This document shows, piece by piece, positions 1 through 7,224 of a DNA stretch of 10,690 bases. A program made the translations under genes and the position numbers. This DNA is from Bacteroidota bacterium (GTDB lineage Bacteria > Bacteroidota > Bacteroidia > Bacteroidales > Paludibacteraceae). Below the pieces are notes generated by a model that saw only the letters and a list, made by a program, of their open reading frames with translations, did not search any database and was not told where the DNA came from. The stretch spans positions 1 to 10,690 of the forward strand of contig JAFNAU010000093.1 of the NCBI GenBank assembly GCA_017860335.1, given 5' to 3'. How positions within the stretch are numbered: position 1 is the first letter of the stretch; every line of letters starts with the position of its first letter.

Positions 1-62
1 ATATCAATGAACGGATAATTCGTTTCCGGAAGTCTGTAAGAATGAATTCAGCAAATATAACC

Positions 63-90
63 ATAAAGCCCGTTAACAGCGGGCTTTATT
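63..90. terminator. Hairpin terminator downstream of the leftward HEFGH gene
   Basis: A perfect inverted repeat has 10-bp arms, ATAAAGCCCG at 63-72 and CGGGCTTTAT at 80-89, around a 7-base loop. The T tracts on both sides are short and interrupted, so termination could work in either direction but is not of the strongest class. It lies 22 bp past the stop codon of the leftward gene ending at 112, which is the natural place for that unit's terminator. A rightward gene ending left of the window could also use it. Confidence 0.7.
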
Positions 91-111
91 ATTTTCAGGC
101 AAGTAAACAGT

Positions 112-531
112 TTATGCTTCAAGCCACTCTTCGATAAATATCTGATTGCTGGCTGAAAATTTCGGCTTTGAAATGCGGCTTTCACCAGCCGGAGCAATGG
201 GAAATCTGCGGAAATTCCAGTCGATGGGTTTGTCAAAGTACTGGTAGGCAAGCCAGTTGGCCGACCACTCGGTCCAGGTGTGCATATGCGGTGCATTTTT
301 TCTTTTCTGATTACGGGCACTTTTGAGGCTGGCTGAGACTATGTAATGCCAGAAAAACCAGAAACCCCATTTGCGGTGCTGAAGAATATGGCCAAACTCG
401 TGGCGAAGAAGTTCTGTATCATGTTGCATTCCTTTCCCGACGAAAATACCAATTTCCGGTATTGTCATGGCCGCCCCCTTTTTGAAATTGCCAATGTTGA
501 GTTGAAAAATTCTTACACCGTGAAACTTCAT
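112..531 (-). CDS. Small putative zinc metalloprotease-like protein (HEFGH motif)
   Basis: This is a 139-residue protein of unknown function. It has a clear HExxH motif, HEFGH at residues 44-48, followed by Q51. About 40 residues later comes TEWSAN, whose glutamate (E88) is a plausible third zinc ligand. This spacing resembles gluzincin-like or minimal metallopeptidase folds, and small Bacteroidota proteins with an HE-[YF]-GH...TE..AN pattern are familiar to me as hypothetical proteins. An aromatic stretch, GFWFFWHYIV at 56-65, could be a short membrane-associating segment. I see no signal peptide. The start ATG (529-531) overlaps the stop of the upstream DUF1801 gene as ATGA, so translation is probably coupled. 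Metal binding is an inference from the motif. The substrate is unknown, and a non-enzymatic role is possible. Confidence 0.7.
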   Translation of the reverse strand: MKFHGVRIFQLNIGNFKKGAAMTIPEIGIFVGKGMQHDTELLRHEFGHILQHRKWGFWFFWHYIVSASLKSARNQKRKNAPHMHTWTEWSANWLAYQYFDKPIDWNFRRFPIAPAGESRISKPKFSASNQIFIEEWLEA

Positions 532-992
532 TTCTTTTTTCTTTTCATTACTCTTTCGTATACTTCAATCCAGGCTTCCACACTCACACGACGGGCAAGT
601 TCTGCAATTAGTTCACAGGGTATTTCATCGGGTTTTTTGAACCGTATGCAGCCGCGCCCCATATCCAGTTTGGATTTACTGTGTTTCGGATATTCGGTTT
701 GAAACCATTCGAGAAGTTCCGGCATCGCAGAAATGCTCATGTGATACAACGCAATATAATTTTTCTGAGAGGCCAGATTTATAAAGGGTAATGGCAATTT
801 TGGATTAGACTGATACCCATCGGGATACAGCGAATGCGGAACCACATATCCAATCATGCCATAGCTGATCTCTTCGCGATAACCTTCTGGAAGATTTTCC
901 CGCAAAACACTTCTTAATTTCTGAATAATTTCCCGCCGGTCATCGGGAAGTTGAGCCACATACTCATCGGGAGTGGTAAATATAACATTCAT
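528..992 (-). CDS. DUF1801 / YdhG-like domain protein
   Basis: This 154-residue soluble protein matches the DUF1801 (YdhG-like) family as I know it. It has an N-terminal helical segment TPDEYVAQLPDDRRE, then the family's EEISYGMIGY-type strand. Later come YIALYHMS near the middle, and a KLDMGRGCIRFKKPDEIP block followed by a C-terminal helix ending in a lysine-rich tail. The length is typical of a single-domain member. Family members are small alpha/beta proteins of poorly defined biochemical role; some relatives are annotated as iron-chaperone-like, which I would not assert here. It is the first gene of a leftward pair, overlapping the HEFGH gene by ATGA. A TATATTTG promoter element lies 18 bp upstream of its ATG, so the leader is very short. 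I see no Shine-Dalgarno sequence. Confidence 0.85.
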   Translation of the reverse strand: MNVIFTTPDEYVAQLPDDRREIIQKLRSVLRENLPEGYREEISYGMIGYVVPHSLYPDGYQSNPKLPLPFINLASQKNYIALYHMSISAMPELLEWFQTEYPKHSKSKLDMGRGCIRFKKPDEIPCELIAELARRVSVEAWIEVYERVMKRKKK

Positions 993-1009
993 GATGATAT
1001 GATTTTTTG

Positions 1010-1039
1010 CAAATATAAGCCGAAATAATCAATTACAAA
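1010..1039 (-). promoter_or_regulatory. Bacteroidota-type promoter for the DUF1801/HEFGH unit
   Basis: Reading leftward, TTTG (1036-1039 on the complement, preceded by TTG) is followed after 18 bp by TATATTTG (1010-1017). This fits the Bacteroidota primary sigma-factor consensus, TTTG or TTG, about 17-23 bp, then TAnnTTTG. The expected start of transcription is near 1003, giving a leader of roughly ten bases before the ATG at 992. The rest of the 993-1279 intergenic stretch is AT-rich and shows no further gene. Confidence 0.7.
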
Positions 1040-1107
1040 ACAACTCACGCCTGTCAATACTTAAGAAATTAGTCAGCAGGAACTTAGCGAATATCAAAAT
1101 AAATTCT

Positions 1108-1231
1108 TAATTTTGAAAAATAAATCAGAACTTCAGAAAACCAAACTACAAACTATCAGAATGGCGTTTTACAGTTCTTATTCCGGTACATTTCAGTGAT
1201 TTTTTTGTAAAATCCAGGATCAGGTATCCAT
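1108..1231 (+). promoter_or_regulatory. Weak candidate promoter sites for the barrel gene
   Basis: There are two candidates and neither is complete. TAATTTTG at 1108-1115 matches TAnnTTTG, but I see no TTG at the right distance upstream, and it would give a leader of about 160 bases. TTTG at 1204-1207 is followed after 17 bp by TATCCATG, a partial match, which would give a leader of about 45 bases. The choice between them is not settled by the sequence. Confidence 0.3.
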
Positions 1232-1279
1232 GCCGGAAGCCGGACCGATGACAAATGTTTTCTGTAAAAGTTACAAACA

Positions 1280-1959
1280 ATGATAAAAAAAATACTTTCT
1301 ATTTTAATTCTGGCCTTGTTATCAAGTCACGTCTTTGCACAGGATATTCTCGAATACGAAACTCGAACTTTTAGTCCTTACTGGTACACGGGTATAAACG
1401 TAGGTTCTAACTGGTATATGGCCGAAGGGAATGATTTTTTGTCGGGAAATGATGGTGTACGATTTTCGTTAAGAGATAACTCAGGAACGACCATCCGCGC
1501 CACTTTCGGAAGAAGATTTACACCTGTAATCGGTTTGAGAGGGTATGCAGGCTACAACAGCTATAAATGGCTCAGTGCCTATCATAACAATCCGGTCGTT
1601 AAGTTAAGTTTGGTTCGGAGTTTATTACTGCAGACCTCACCATTAGTCTGATAAATCTGCTCGAAGAAACCTACTCACTGAAAAGATATGATCTGGGATT
1701 GTTTTTAGGAACCGGATTACAGTTGCGTAATGAGATAACCTCACCGGCTATAGCAGCTTCAAACAGCAGCCTCACACCTGTCGGAAGATTGGGTCTGGAA
1801 GCCAGTTTTTTGCTGACAAACTATCTGGGTTTAAGCTTTGGCGGGGAACTGAATTTTGTTAGTGACAACAACAATGGTATGGTTGCAGGACGAAACTATG
1901 AATTCATTCCTGCATTTTCCGTCGGACTGAATTATCAGCTAAAAGCGGGCAAGAAATAA
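1280..1959 (+). pseudogene. Outer-membrane beta-barrel protein, frameshifted by a 5-bp duplication
   Basis: The first reading frame (1280-1651) begins with a Sec signal peptide of about 20 residues ending HVFA, cleaved before QD. It continues with alternating hydrophobic and aromatic strands (YWYTGINVGSNWYMAEG, LRGYAGYNSYKW) typical of a small porin-like or OmpA-like barrel. After NPVVK the frame degenerates and stops. The protein resumes in another frame as KFGSEFITADLTISL and runs to 1959, ending with strands such as GLSFGGELNF and FSVGLNYQLK. The join coincides with GTTAAGTTAAGTT at 1598-1610. Removing one GTTAA restores a single frame of 224 residues. No peptidoglycan-binding OmpA domain follows, so this would be a barrel-only protein of unknown function. 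Two separate genes is unlikely, because the second half has no start of its own and begins mid-barrel. Confidence 0.8.
1598..1610 (+). repeat. Tandem GTTAA pentamer that breaks the barrel gene
   Basis: Two complete GTTAA units (1598-1602 and 1603-1607) are followed by a partial GTT. The 5-bp gain shifts the frame by exactly the amount needed to separate the two halves of the barrel protein. The form is typical of replication slippage. Confidence 0.8.
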
Positions 1960-1976
1960 TTTTCCTGAAAAAGAAT

Positions 1977-2029
1977 AAAAAAACAGGTCTGAAAATTTCC
2001 GGAGAAGGAATATTTTCAGACCTGTTTTT
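1977..2029. terminator. Strong bidirectional terminator between barrel gene and folD
   Basis: Perfect 14-bp arms, ACAGGTCTGAAAAT at 1983-1996 and ATTTTCAGACCTGT at 2012-2025, enclose a loop of about 15 bases. A T run follows on the plus strand, and a seven-A run precedes the left arm (a T run on the minus strand). The structure sits between convergent genes ending at 1959 (plus) and 2061 (minus) and can terminate both. Confidence 0.9.
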
Positions 2030-2060
2030 ATGTTTTTAAACGATGCTTGAACGACAGATT

Positions 2061-2942
2061 TTATCCGTAGATTTCACCTTTCGCAGCAAGCAGTGTATTT
2101 TTCAGCAGCGAAACAATCGTCATCAGCCCTACTCCGCCCGGCACGGGAGTAATGTATGAACATTTCGGGGCAACCTCATCGAATTTCACATCGCCTTTCA
2201 GACGAAAACCGCTTTTTGTTTCTGTCGAAGGAACCCGCGTTGTTCCTACATCGATGATTACGACACCGTCTTTCACCATATCGGCAGTCAGAAATTCCGG
2301 TTTTCCAAGCGCTGCAATGATGATGTCTGCTTGCAGGGTTATTTCTTTCAGATTGCGGGTGCGGCTATGACAAACCGTTACTGTAGCATCACCCGGTACG
2401 GATTTCTGCATCATCAGCGACGCAATGGGTTTGCCCACGATATTGCTGCGGCCTATCACCACGCAATGTTTTCCGGAAGTCGGTATTTCATAGCGTTTCA
2501 GCAGTTCGATGATGCCCGATGGAGTTGCCGAAACATAGCATGGCATTCCGATTGACATCCGGCCGATATTTATCGGGTGAAAACCGTCAACATCCTTGCG
2601 GTAATCAATGGCTTCAATTACTTTCTGCTCCGAAATATGTTTGGGGAGCGGAAGCTGAACGATAAATCCGTCCACATCTGCATCCTTATTCAATTCTTCA
2701 ATTTTCGACAGCAGTTCCGCTTCGCTTATAGTATCTTCGTATTCAATTTTGGTCGATTTAAAACCTAACTGTTCACACGATTTCACCTTACTTGCCACGT
2801 AGGTTTCACTACCTCCGTCGTGTCCGACAATTATTACGGCCAAATGCGGTCTTTTCTTACCGGCAGCAATCATTTCCTTTACTTCTCCGGCAATTTCCGC
2901 CTTCACCTGTTCGGCGATTACTTTTCCATCAATTAATATCAT
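2061..2942 (-). CDS. folD: Bifunctional methylene-THF dehydrogenase / methenyl-THF cyclohydrolase FolD
   Basis: FolD interconverts 5,10-methylene-THF, 5,10-methenyl-THF and 10-formyl-THF in the cytoplasm. It supplies one-carbon units for purine and formyl-Met-tRNA synthesis. The protein is 293 residues, the usual family length. The catalytic signature SETYVASKVK contains Tyr48 and the cyclohydrolase Lys52. VQLPLP at 95-100 carries Gln96, and KDVDGFHP holds the conserved Asp119. GRSNIVGKP at 164-172 is the NADP-binding Rossmann turn, and TPVPGGVGLMT is the C-terminal family signature. The start at 2942 is supported by a strong Shine-Dalgarno AAAAGGAGGT (2947-2956 on the complement), four bases before the ATG. 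The gene follows ffh on the same strand after 96 bp, but a terminator lies between them. I see no TAnnTTTG motif in that gap, so read-through from ffh may contribute. Confidence 0.97.
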   Translation of the reverse strand: MILIDGKVIAEQVKAEIAGEVKEMIAAGKKRPHLAVIIVGHDGGSETYVASKVKSCEQLGFKSTKIEYEDTISEAELLSKIEELNKDADVDGFIVQLPLPKHISEQKVIEAIDYRKDVDGFHPINIGRMSIGMPCYVSATPSGIIELLKRYEIPTSGKHCVVIGRSNIVGKPIASLMMQKSVPGDATVTVCHSRTRNLKEITLQADIIIAALGKPEFLTADMVKDGVVIIDVGTTRVPSTETKSGFRLKGDVKFDEVAPKCSYITPVPGGVGLMTIVSLLKNTLLAAKGEIYG

Positions 2943-2946
2943 ATTT

Positions 2947-2956
2947 ACCTCCTTTT
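2947..2956 (-). promoter_or_regulatory. Unusually strong Shine-Dalgarno for folD
   Basis: On the minus strand, AAAAGGAGGT lies four bases before the folD ATG and would pair extensively with the 16S rRNA 3' end. Most other starts in the window have no comparable purine block, as is usual in Bacteroidota. Confidence 0.7.
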
Positions 2957-2958
2957 AA

Positions 2959-2980
2959 TCTCCCTCCCAAAGTGGGAATT
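2959..2980. repeat. Second C/G-rich intergenic element upstream of folD
   Basis: TCTCCCTCCCAAAGTGGGAA contains a short TCCC/GGGA inverted repeat with the loop AAAGT. It stands out in composition from flanking AT-rich DNA and resembles, without matching closely, the CCCCCT/AGGGGG element near 9005. It sits between the ffh terminator and the folD Shine-Dalgarno. Its role is unknown. Confidence 0.35.
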
Positions 2981-2997
2981 TCGTTATTAATTCTATC

Positions 2998-3040
2998 AAA
3001 AAAGCCCCAAAAATTCTGTTGTGAAGATTTTTACGGGGCT
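2998..3040 (-). terminator. Rho-independent terminator of ffh, overlapping its stop codon
   Basis: On the minus strand, AGCCCC (3035-3040) pairs with GGGGCT (3003-3008). The stem is extended by an inner AAAAAT/ATTTTT pairing and is followed by six T residues (2998-3003). The first two bases of the 5' arm belong to the ffh TAG stop codon. Placement is right for terminating ffh and for separating it from folD. Confidence 0.85.
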
Positions 3041-4355
3041 AAATTGTTATCGTCTTTTTAATTTTTGCTTGATGCGATGCCATTTTCATCATCTTACTCA
3101 TCTGGTCAAACTGCTTGAGCAGCCGGTTGACTTCGATGATTGTGGTTCCGCTGCCGGCTGCAATCCTGCTTTTACGGCTGCCATTCAGCACTGTAGGAGT
3201 TTTTCGCTCCAGCGGTGTCATCGAATGGATGATGGCTTCAATACCTTTGAACGCGTTATCGTCAATATCAATATCCTTCAACTGTTTGCCCATGCCGGGT
3301 ATCATAGAAGCCAGGTCTTTGATATTACCCATTTTTTTTATCTGCTGTATTTGGGACATGAAATCGTCAAAGTCAAACTGATTTTTAGCAATCTTCTTGC
3401 TCAGGCGGCGTGCTTCTTCCTCATCGTATTGTTCCTGTGCTTTTTCAACCAGCGAAACGATATCACCCATACCCAGTATTCGGTCGGCCATACGTTCGGG
3501 ATAGAATATGTCCAGCGCATCCATTTTTTCGCCGATACCTACAAATTTGATGGGTTTATCGACCACCGAGCGGATAGACAGAGCTGCACCACCGCGAGTA
3601 TCACCATCAAGTTTAGTAAGGATTACCCCGTCGAAATTCAGCCGGTCGTTGAATTCTTTGGCTGTATTTACAGCATCCTGACCCGTCATTGAGTCCACCA
3701 CAAATAAAATTTCCTGCGGATTAATGGCTTTTTTGATTGCTGTAATTTCATTCATCATCTGTTCATCCACTGCCAGACGACCTGCAGTATCGACAATTAC
3801 CACATCATGACCGTACTGTTTGGCATGTTTGATAGCAGCTTCGGCAATGGCTACAGGGTTTTTACTGGTTTCGTCGAAGTAAACAGGCACATTGAGCTGC
3901 GCTCCAAGCACTTTCAACTGTTCGATGGCAGCAGGACGATACACGTCGCCGGCAACCAGCAAAGGATTTTTTCCCCGTTTGGTTTTCAGCAGGTTTGCCA
4001 GTTTTCCCGAGAAAGTAGTTTTACCCGAACCCTGAAGACCAGACATTAAAATGACAGCAGGAGAACCTTTCAGATTGATATCCACACTGCTGCCACCCAT
4101 GAGTTGCGTCAGTTCATCGTGCACAATCTTCACCATCAGCTGTTGCGGTTTCACCGAAGTGAGCACATTCTGCCCCATGGCTTTCGCTTTCACCGATTCT
4201 GTAAATGTTTTGGCTGTTTTGAAATTGACGTCGGCATCCAGCAATGCTTTGCGCACTTCCTTGAGGGTTTCCGCTACGTTTATTTCGGTAATTTTTCCTT
4301 CCCCTTTGAGGATTTTCAGCGACCGTTCTAACCTTTCACTTAATGACTCAAACAT
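3039..4355 (-). CDS. ffh: Signal recognition particle protein Ffh (SRP54)
   Basis: Ffh is the GTPase of the signal recognition particle. It binds 4.5S RNA and hydrophobic signal sequences on ribosomes and docks with FtsY at the membrane. The 438 residues show the full domain order. The N-terminal helical bundle spans about 1-85. The G domain has a P-loop GLQGSGKTT at 106-114, the insertion-box motif DVYRPAA at 137-143, DTAGR at 189-193 and TKLDGD at 247-252. The M domain runs from about 300 and contains IPGMG, SMTPLER and the RNA-binding SRKSRIAAGSGT block, followed by a methionine-rich helix (MSKMMKM). All key residues are present and the frame is intact. It has its own promoter about 70 bp upstream and a terminator at its stop. 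folD lies immediately downstream; from memory this neighbourhood is common in Bacteroidota. Confidence 0.98.
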   Translation of the reverse strand: MFESLSERLERSLKILKGEGKITEINVAETLKEVRKALLDADVNFKTAKTFTESVKAKAMGQNVLTSVKPQQLMVKIVHDELTQLMGGSSVDINLKGSPAVILMSGLQGSGKTTFSGKLANLLKTKRGKNPLLVAGDVYRPAAIEQLKVLGAQLNVPVYFDETSKNPVAIAEAAIKHAKQYGHDVVIVDTAGRLAVDEQMMNEITAIKKAINPQEILFVVDSMTGQDAVNTAKEFNDRLNFDGVILTKLDGDTRGGAALSIRSVVDKPIKFVGIGEKMDALDIFYPERMADRILGMGDIVSLVEKAQEQYDEEEARRLSKKIAKNQFDFDDFMSQIQQIKKMGNIKDLASMIPGMGKQLKDIDIDDNAFKGIEAIIHSMTPLERKTPTVLNGSRKSRIAAGSGTTIIEVNRLLKQFDQMSKMMKMASHQAKIKKTITI

Positions 4356-4423
4356 ATATTTTTTTGATATTTAATGTGTTATAACTCTGCGTTAGTCATC
4401 CGACCTGTATATTTTTAAGTTTG

Positions 4424-4454
4424 CAAAGTTAACAAAAAATGACTTAACCCACAA
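4424..4454 (-). promoter_or_regulatory. Bacteroidota-type promoter for ffh
   Basis: Reading leftward, TTG (4452-4454) is followed after 20 bp by TAACTTTG (4424-4431), a full TAnnTTTG match. Transcription would begin near 4417, giving a leader of about 60 bases. The region is divergent from the nlpC/P60 promoter, so the 281-bp gap serves both directions. Confidence 0.65.
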
Positions 4455-4578
4455 TATGATAAGATCTTAATAAGGAAAAATAAAATCAATATTTTGTAAG
4501 TCCTCGTATTTCATGTTTTTACACCCAACTCTAAACCCGAATTTGTCTAAAACACCGAAATAAATGACGAATTCAGGC

Positions 4579-4620
4579 TTTGCTTTTAAAAAAAACTTAT
4601 ATTTGCAGTTGATAACTTTG
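4579..4620 (+). promoter_or_regulatory. Promoter region of the NlpC/P60-epimerase operon with two -7 candidates
   Basis: TATATTTG at 4598-4605 and TAACTTTG at 4613-4620 both match TAnnTTTG. A TTTG at 4579-4582 is 15 bp before the first, slightly short of the usual spacing, and 30 bp before the second, too far. The first is therefore the better candidate. It predicts a start near 4611 and a leader of about 25 bases before the ATG at 4637. Confidence 0.6.
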
Positions 4621-4636
4621 AAAGTTCACAAAATCC

Positions 4637-5836
4637 ATGAAAAAGCTTTTATTACTCTCACTTTTCAGCATTATTTTCTGTGTTGCAGGTACAGCACAAA
4701 CCACAGCCATACAAAACATCATATCGGAAGTACAAAAGAAACTGGTACCTGATAAGCGTGTCTGCATCTATGAGGTAAATCTTAATGAAAACGGCAGCGA
4801 AAGTGTACTGAAAGGAGAAATTTCGGATGCCGGTATTCATCAGACACTGATATCGGAAATCAGACAGGTTCAACCCGAAGTAAAAGACAGTATTCGTGTT
4901 CTGCCTGATTCATCATTCGGCGAAAACTATTGGGGAATAGTACCTTTATCCGCCATATTTATCCGCGAGAAACCAAATTTCGGAGCTGAACTCACCACGC
5001 AAGCGCTCATGGGCACACCAGTGAAAATATTACAAAAAAAAGGAGGATGGTTGCAAATACAGACACCCGACATGTACATCGGGTGGACCAGTACCGACAA
5101 TATTGAACGGATAAACCTTACACAACTTAATGAGTATAACCGACTCCCCAAAGCGATCATCATTTCACATCAAACACGGGTTCTGAAAAATCCCCAAAAA
5201 AAATCCGACCAGATTACAGAAGCAATCATGGGTGATATGCTGGTGATGACCGAATCGAAATCAGCCAGGTCGAAATATTGCAGTGTTACACTACCGGATG
5301 GAAAAACAGGTTATGTAAAGAAAGAAGATATGCGCTTGATGCAACACCGGGAAGTTAATCTGAGTGCCAACAGCATAATCAAACTGGGTAAGACTTTCAT
5401 GGGATTGCCCTATTTCTGGGGTGGCACCACCAGTCGCGGGATGGATTGCAGCGGATTCACCAAAACGGTATTTTTTATGCACGGAATTATTCTACCGCGG
5501 GATGCTTCGCAGCAATACTATTGCGGCACTGAAGTCGACACGAGTGCCGGATGGGGAAATCTCCGTAAGGGAGACCTGCTGTTTTTCGGGAAAAGAAATC
5601 CTTCCGATCCACAAAAACCCGGCATTGTGCACGTAGCCATTTATATTGGAGATATGAAATTCATCCATTCATCCGGCGAGATCAGAATCAACAGTTTTGA
5701 TCCGGCAAGCAGCGATTACGACAGCTACAATCATGCGCGGTTCATCGGAGCCAAACGGATTGACGGAATTGCCCTGAACGGATATTGGAACTTATTTGCC
5801 CATCCCTGGTACACCTCAACGATAACAAGTAAATAA
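4637..5836 (+). CDS. Exported SH3 / NlpC-P60 gamma-D-glutamyl-diamino acid endopeptidase
   Basis: This is probably a periplasmic cysteine peptidase that cuts the D-Glu to diamino-acid bond of peptidoglycan peptides and releases L-Ala-D-Glu. The 399 residues start with a Sec signal peptide (MKKLLLLSLFSIIFC, cleavage near GTA/Q21). An N-terminal region of unclear family covers about 22-95. Two bacterial SH3-like segments follow at about 97-158 (EKPNFGAELTTQALMGTP, YIGW) and 165-235 (DGKTGYV). The NlpC/P60 domain spans about 243-375: FMGLPYFWGGTTSRGMDCSGF with catalytic Cys271, HVAIYIG with His332, and FIHSSG with His344 as the third polar residue. The architecture matches Bacteroides and Bacillus YkfC-type enzymes, where SH3 domains select a free N-terminal L-Ala. 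The epimerase follows after 16 bp, which supports the muropeptide role. Substrate specificity is inferred, not proven. Confidence 0.92.
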   Translation: MKKLLLLSLFSIIFCVAGTAQTTAIQNIISEVQKKLVPDKRVCIYEVNLNENGSESVLKGEISDAGIHQTLISEIRQVQPEVKDSIRVLPDSSFGENYWGIVPLSAIFIREKPNFGAELTTQALMGTPVKILQKKGGWLQIQTPDMYIGWTSTDNIERINLTQLNEYNRLPKAIIISHQTRVLKNPQKKSDQITEAIMGDMLVMTESKSARSKYCSVTLPDGKTGYVKKEDMRLMQHREVNLSANSIIKLGKTFMGLPYFWGGTTSRGMDCSGFTKTVFFMHGIILPRDASQQYYCGTEVDTSAGWGNLRKGDLLFFGKRNPSDPQKPGIVHVAIYIGDMKFIHSSGEIRINSFDPASSDYDSYNHARFIGAKRIDGIALNGYWNLFAHPWYTSTITSK

Positions 5837-5852
5837 ATACATTAAAAATATT

Positions 5853-6998
5853 ATGGGACAGAAAAGACGTGATTTTCTCAAAAGTTTAGCTGTCATTGGA
5901 GGAGTGAGTATGATAAATCTGCCGGCATTGGCCGATAATCTGGTAAAAAAAACTGCATCAACCACCGGAAGTAAAATGAAACTAACCTGGAAACCTTACG
6001 ATCTGCAGCTCAAACACGCTTTCAACATTTCAAATTATTCGCGTAAAACTACTCCGGTTGTTCTCACAACTATTGAATATGACGGACTTGTCGGTTATGG
6101 TGAGGCTGCCATGCCCCCCTATCTGGGCGAAACTCAGGCTTCAGTGATTGAATTTCTGAAAAAAGTGGATCTCGGTGGCTTCTCCAATCCGCTGGAACTG
6201 GATGAAATTCTTCATTACGTGGATTCTATCTGTGAAAATAATACAGCGGCAAAGGCTTCTATCGATATAGCTTTACACGATCTGGCAGGTAAAATTATCG
6301 GGAAACCCTGGCATCAGCTCTGGGGATTGAAAAAGGAAAATGTACCGAACACCACGTTCACCATCGGAATTGATACCGATGAAGTTGTCCGGCAGAAAGT
6401 CCGTGAGGTGGAAGGTCTGTTCAAAATTCTGAAAGTTAAACTGGGCGGAACAGAAGACAAACGAATGATTGAAACTATCCGTTCAGTGACTGATTTACCA
6501 CTGGCAGTAGATGCCAATCAGGGATGGAAAGACAAACATCTGGCACTGGACATGATTTTATGGCTGAAGGAAAAAGGAATTGTAATGATAGAGCAACCGA
6601 TGCCGAAATATAATCTCGATCCAATCGCCTGGCTGACTGAAGAAAGTCCGCTGCCCATATTTGCTGACGAATCCGTACAGCGTCTCCGGGATGTGGAACG
6701 CATGAAAGGAGTGTTTTCGGGCATCAACATCAAACTGATGAAATGCACCGGCATGCGCGAAGCCTGGCAAATGCGCAATCTGGCTCAGGCGTTGGGGATG
6801 AAAGTGATGATCGGTTGCATGACTGAAACATCCTGCGCAATTTCGGCTGCCACACAACTGGCGCCCGGTCTCGACTTTGCCGATCTGGACGGAGCTTTGC
6901 TTATTCAGAACGACACGTTCGATGGAGCAACCCTGCAAAATGGAAAGATGATAGCGTCAGACCTGCCAGGTATAGGTGTAAAACCAGTAAAAGCATAA
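5853..6998 (+). CDS. Dipeptide epimerase (L-Ala-D/L-Glu epimerase type), Tat signal
   Basis: This enolase-superfamily enzyme is expected to convert L-Ala-D-Glu to L-Ala-L-Glu so that ordinary dipeptidases can degrade it. The 381 residues contain the catalytic KVK (Lys194, Lys196) and metal ligands Asp220 (VDANQGW), Glu247 (IEQP) and Asp272 (ADES). The opposing lysine is Lys294 (INIKLMKCTG). GCMTE at 321-325 and the DLD at 344-346 match the DxD motif that dipeptide epimerases use to hold the substrate amino group. The N-terminus KRRDFLKSLAVIGG, followed by LPALA, has a twin-arginine signal (R5-R6) with likely cleavage after Ala27. This predicts export of the folded enzyme to the periplasm. The gene lies 16 bp after the NlpC/P60 gene, whose product should yield its substrate, and is followed by a terminator. 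A different dipeptide preference within the family remains possible. Confidence 0.93.
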   Translation: MGQKRRDFLKSLAVIGGVSMINLPALADNLVKKTASTTGSKMKLTWKPYDLQLKHAFNISNYSRKTTPVVLTTIEYDGLVGYGEAAMPPYLGETQASVIEFLKKVDLGGFSNPLELDEILHYVDSICENNTAAKASIDIALHDLAGKIIGKPWHQLWGLKKENVPNTTFTIGIDTDEVVRQKVREVEGLFKILKVKLGGTEDKRMIETIRSVTDLPLAVDANQGWKDKHLALDMILWLKEKGIVMIEQPMPKYNLDPIAWLTEESPLPIFADESVQRLRDVERMKGVFSGINIKLMKCTGMREAWQMRNLAQALGMKVMIGCMTETSCAISAATQLAPGLDFADLDGALLIQNDTFDGATLQNGKMIASDLPGIGVKPVKA

Positions 6999-7090
6999 AC
7001 TGCACTGTATAATTCCTTAAAACTTCCTATAAAAATGTAGTACGAAGCATTTGAAGGTACTCAATACTGGCTTATTAAGAGTCGAATCTG

Positions 7091-7135
7091 ATATCTCCGG
7101 TTTAACTTAATTATAAAGCCGGAGATTTTTATTAT
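7091..7135 (+). terminator. Rho-independent terminator of the NlpC/P60-epimerase operon
   Basis: ATCTCCGG at 7093-7100 pairs with CCGGAGAT at 7119-7126 around an AT-rich loop of 18 bases, then TTTTATTAT follows. It lies about 95 bp past the epimerase stop and closes that operon before the ETF-QO promoter region. Confidence 0.85.
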
Positions 7136-7224
7136 ACTAGCCGACAAAAAACAACCGATAGGTCTGCTGTAGAATTTTGCTTCAATTTAGCCATTGATTA
7201 AAGGTCTTTTAATTGATTATTAAT

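Noticed and set aside
52..59. TATATTTG on the minus strand near the left edge, a possible promoter for a leftward gene outside the window.
   Set aside because: The -7 match is perfect, but there is no TTG at the right distance and no gene start is visible in the remaining 50 bases, so it cannot be supported.
1..60. Possible end of a rightward gene at the left edge.
   Set aside because: Short open stretches exist, but none carries a recognisable protein end, so no call is made.
3021..3692. Long open frame on the plus strand opposite ffh.
   Set aside because: It lies wholly antisense to the conserved ffh gene, is rich in Cys, His and Phe, and has no family resemblance. It is a shadow frame.
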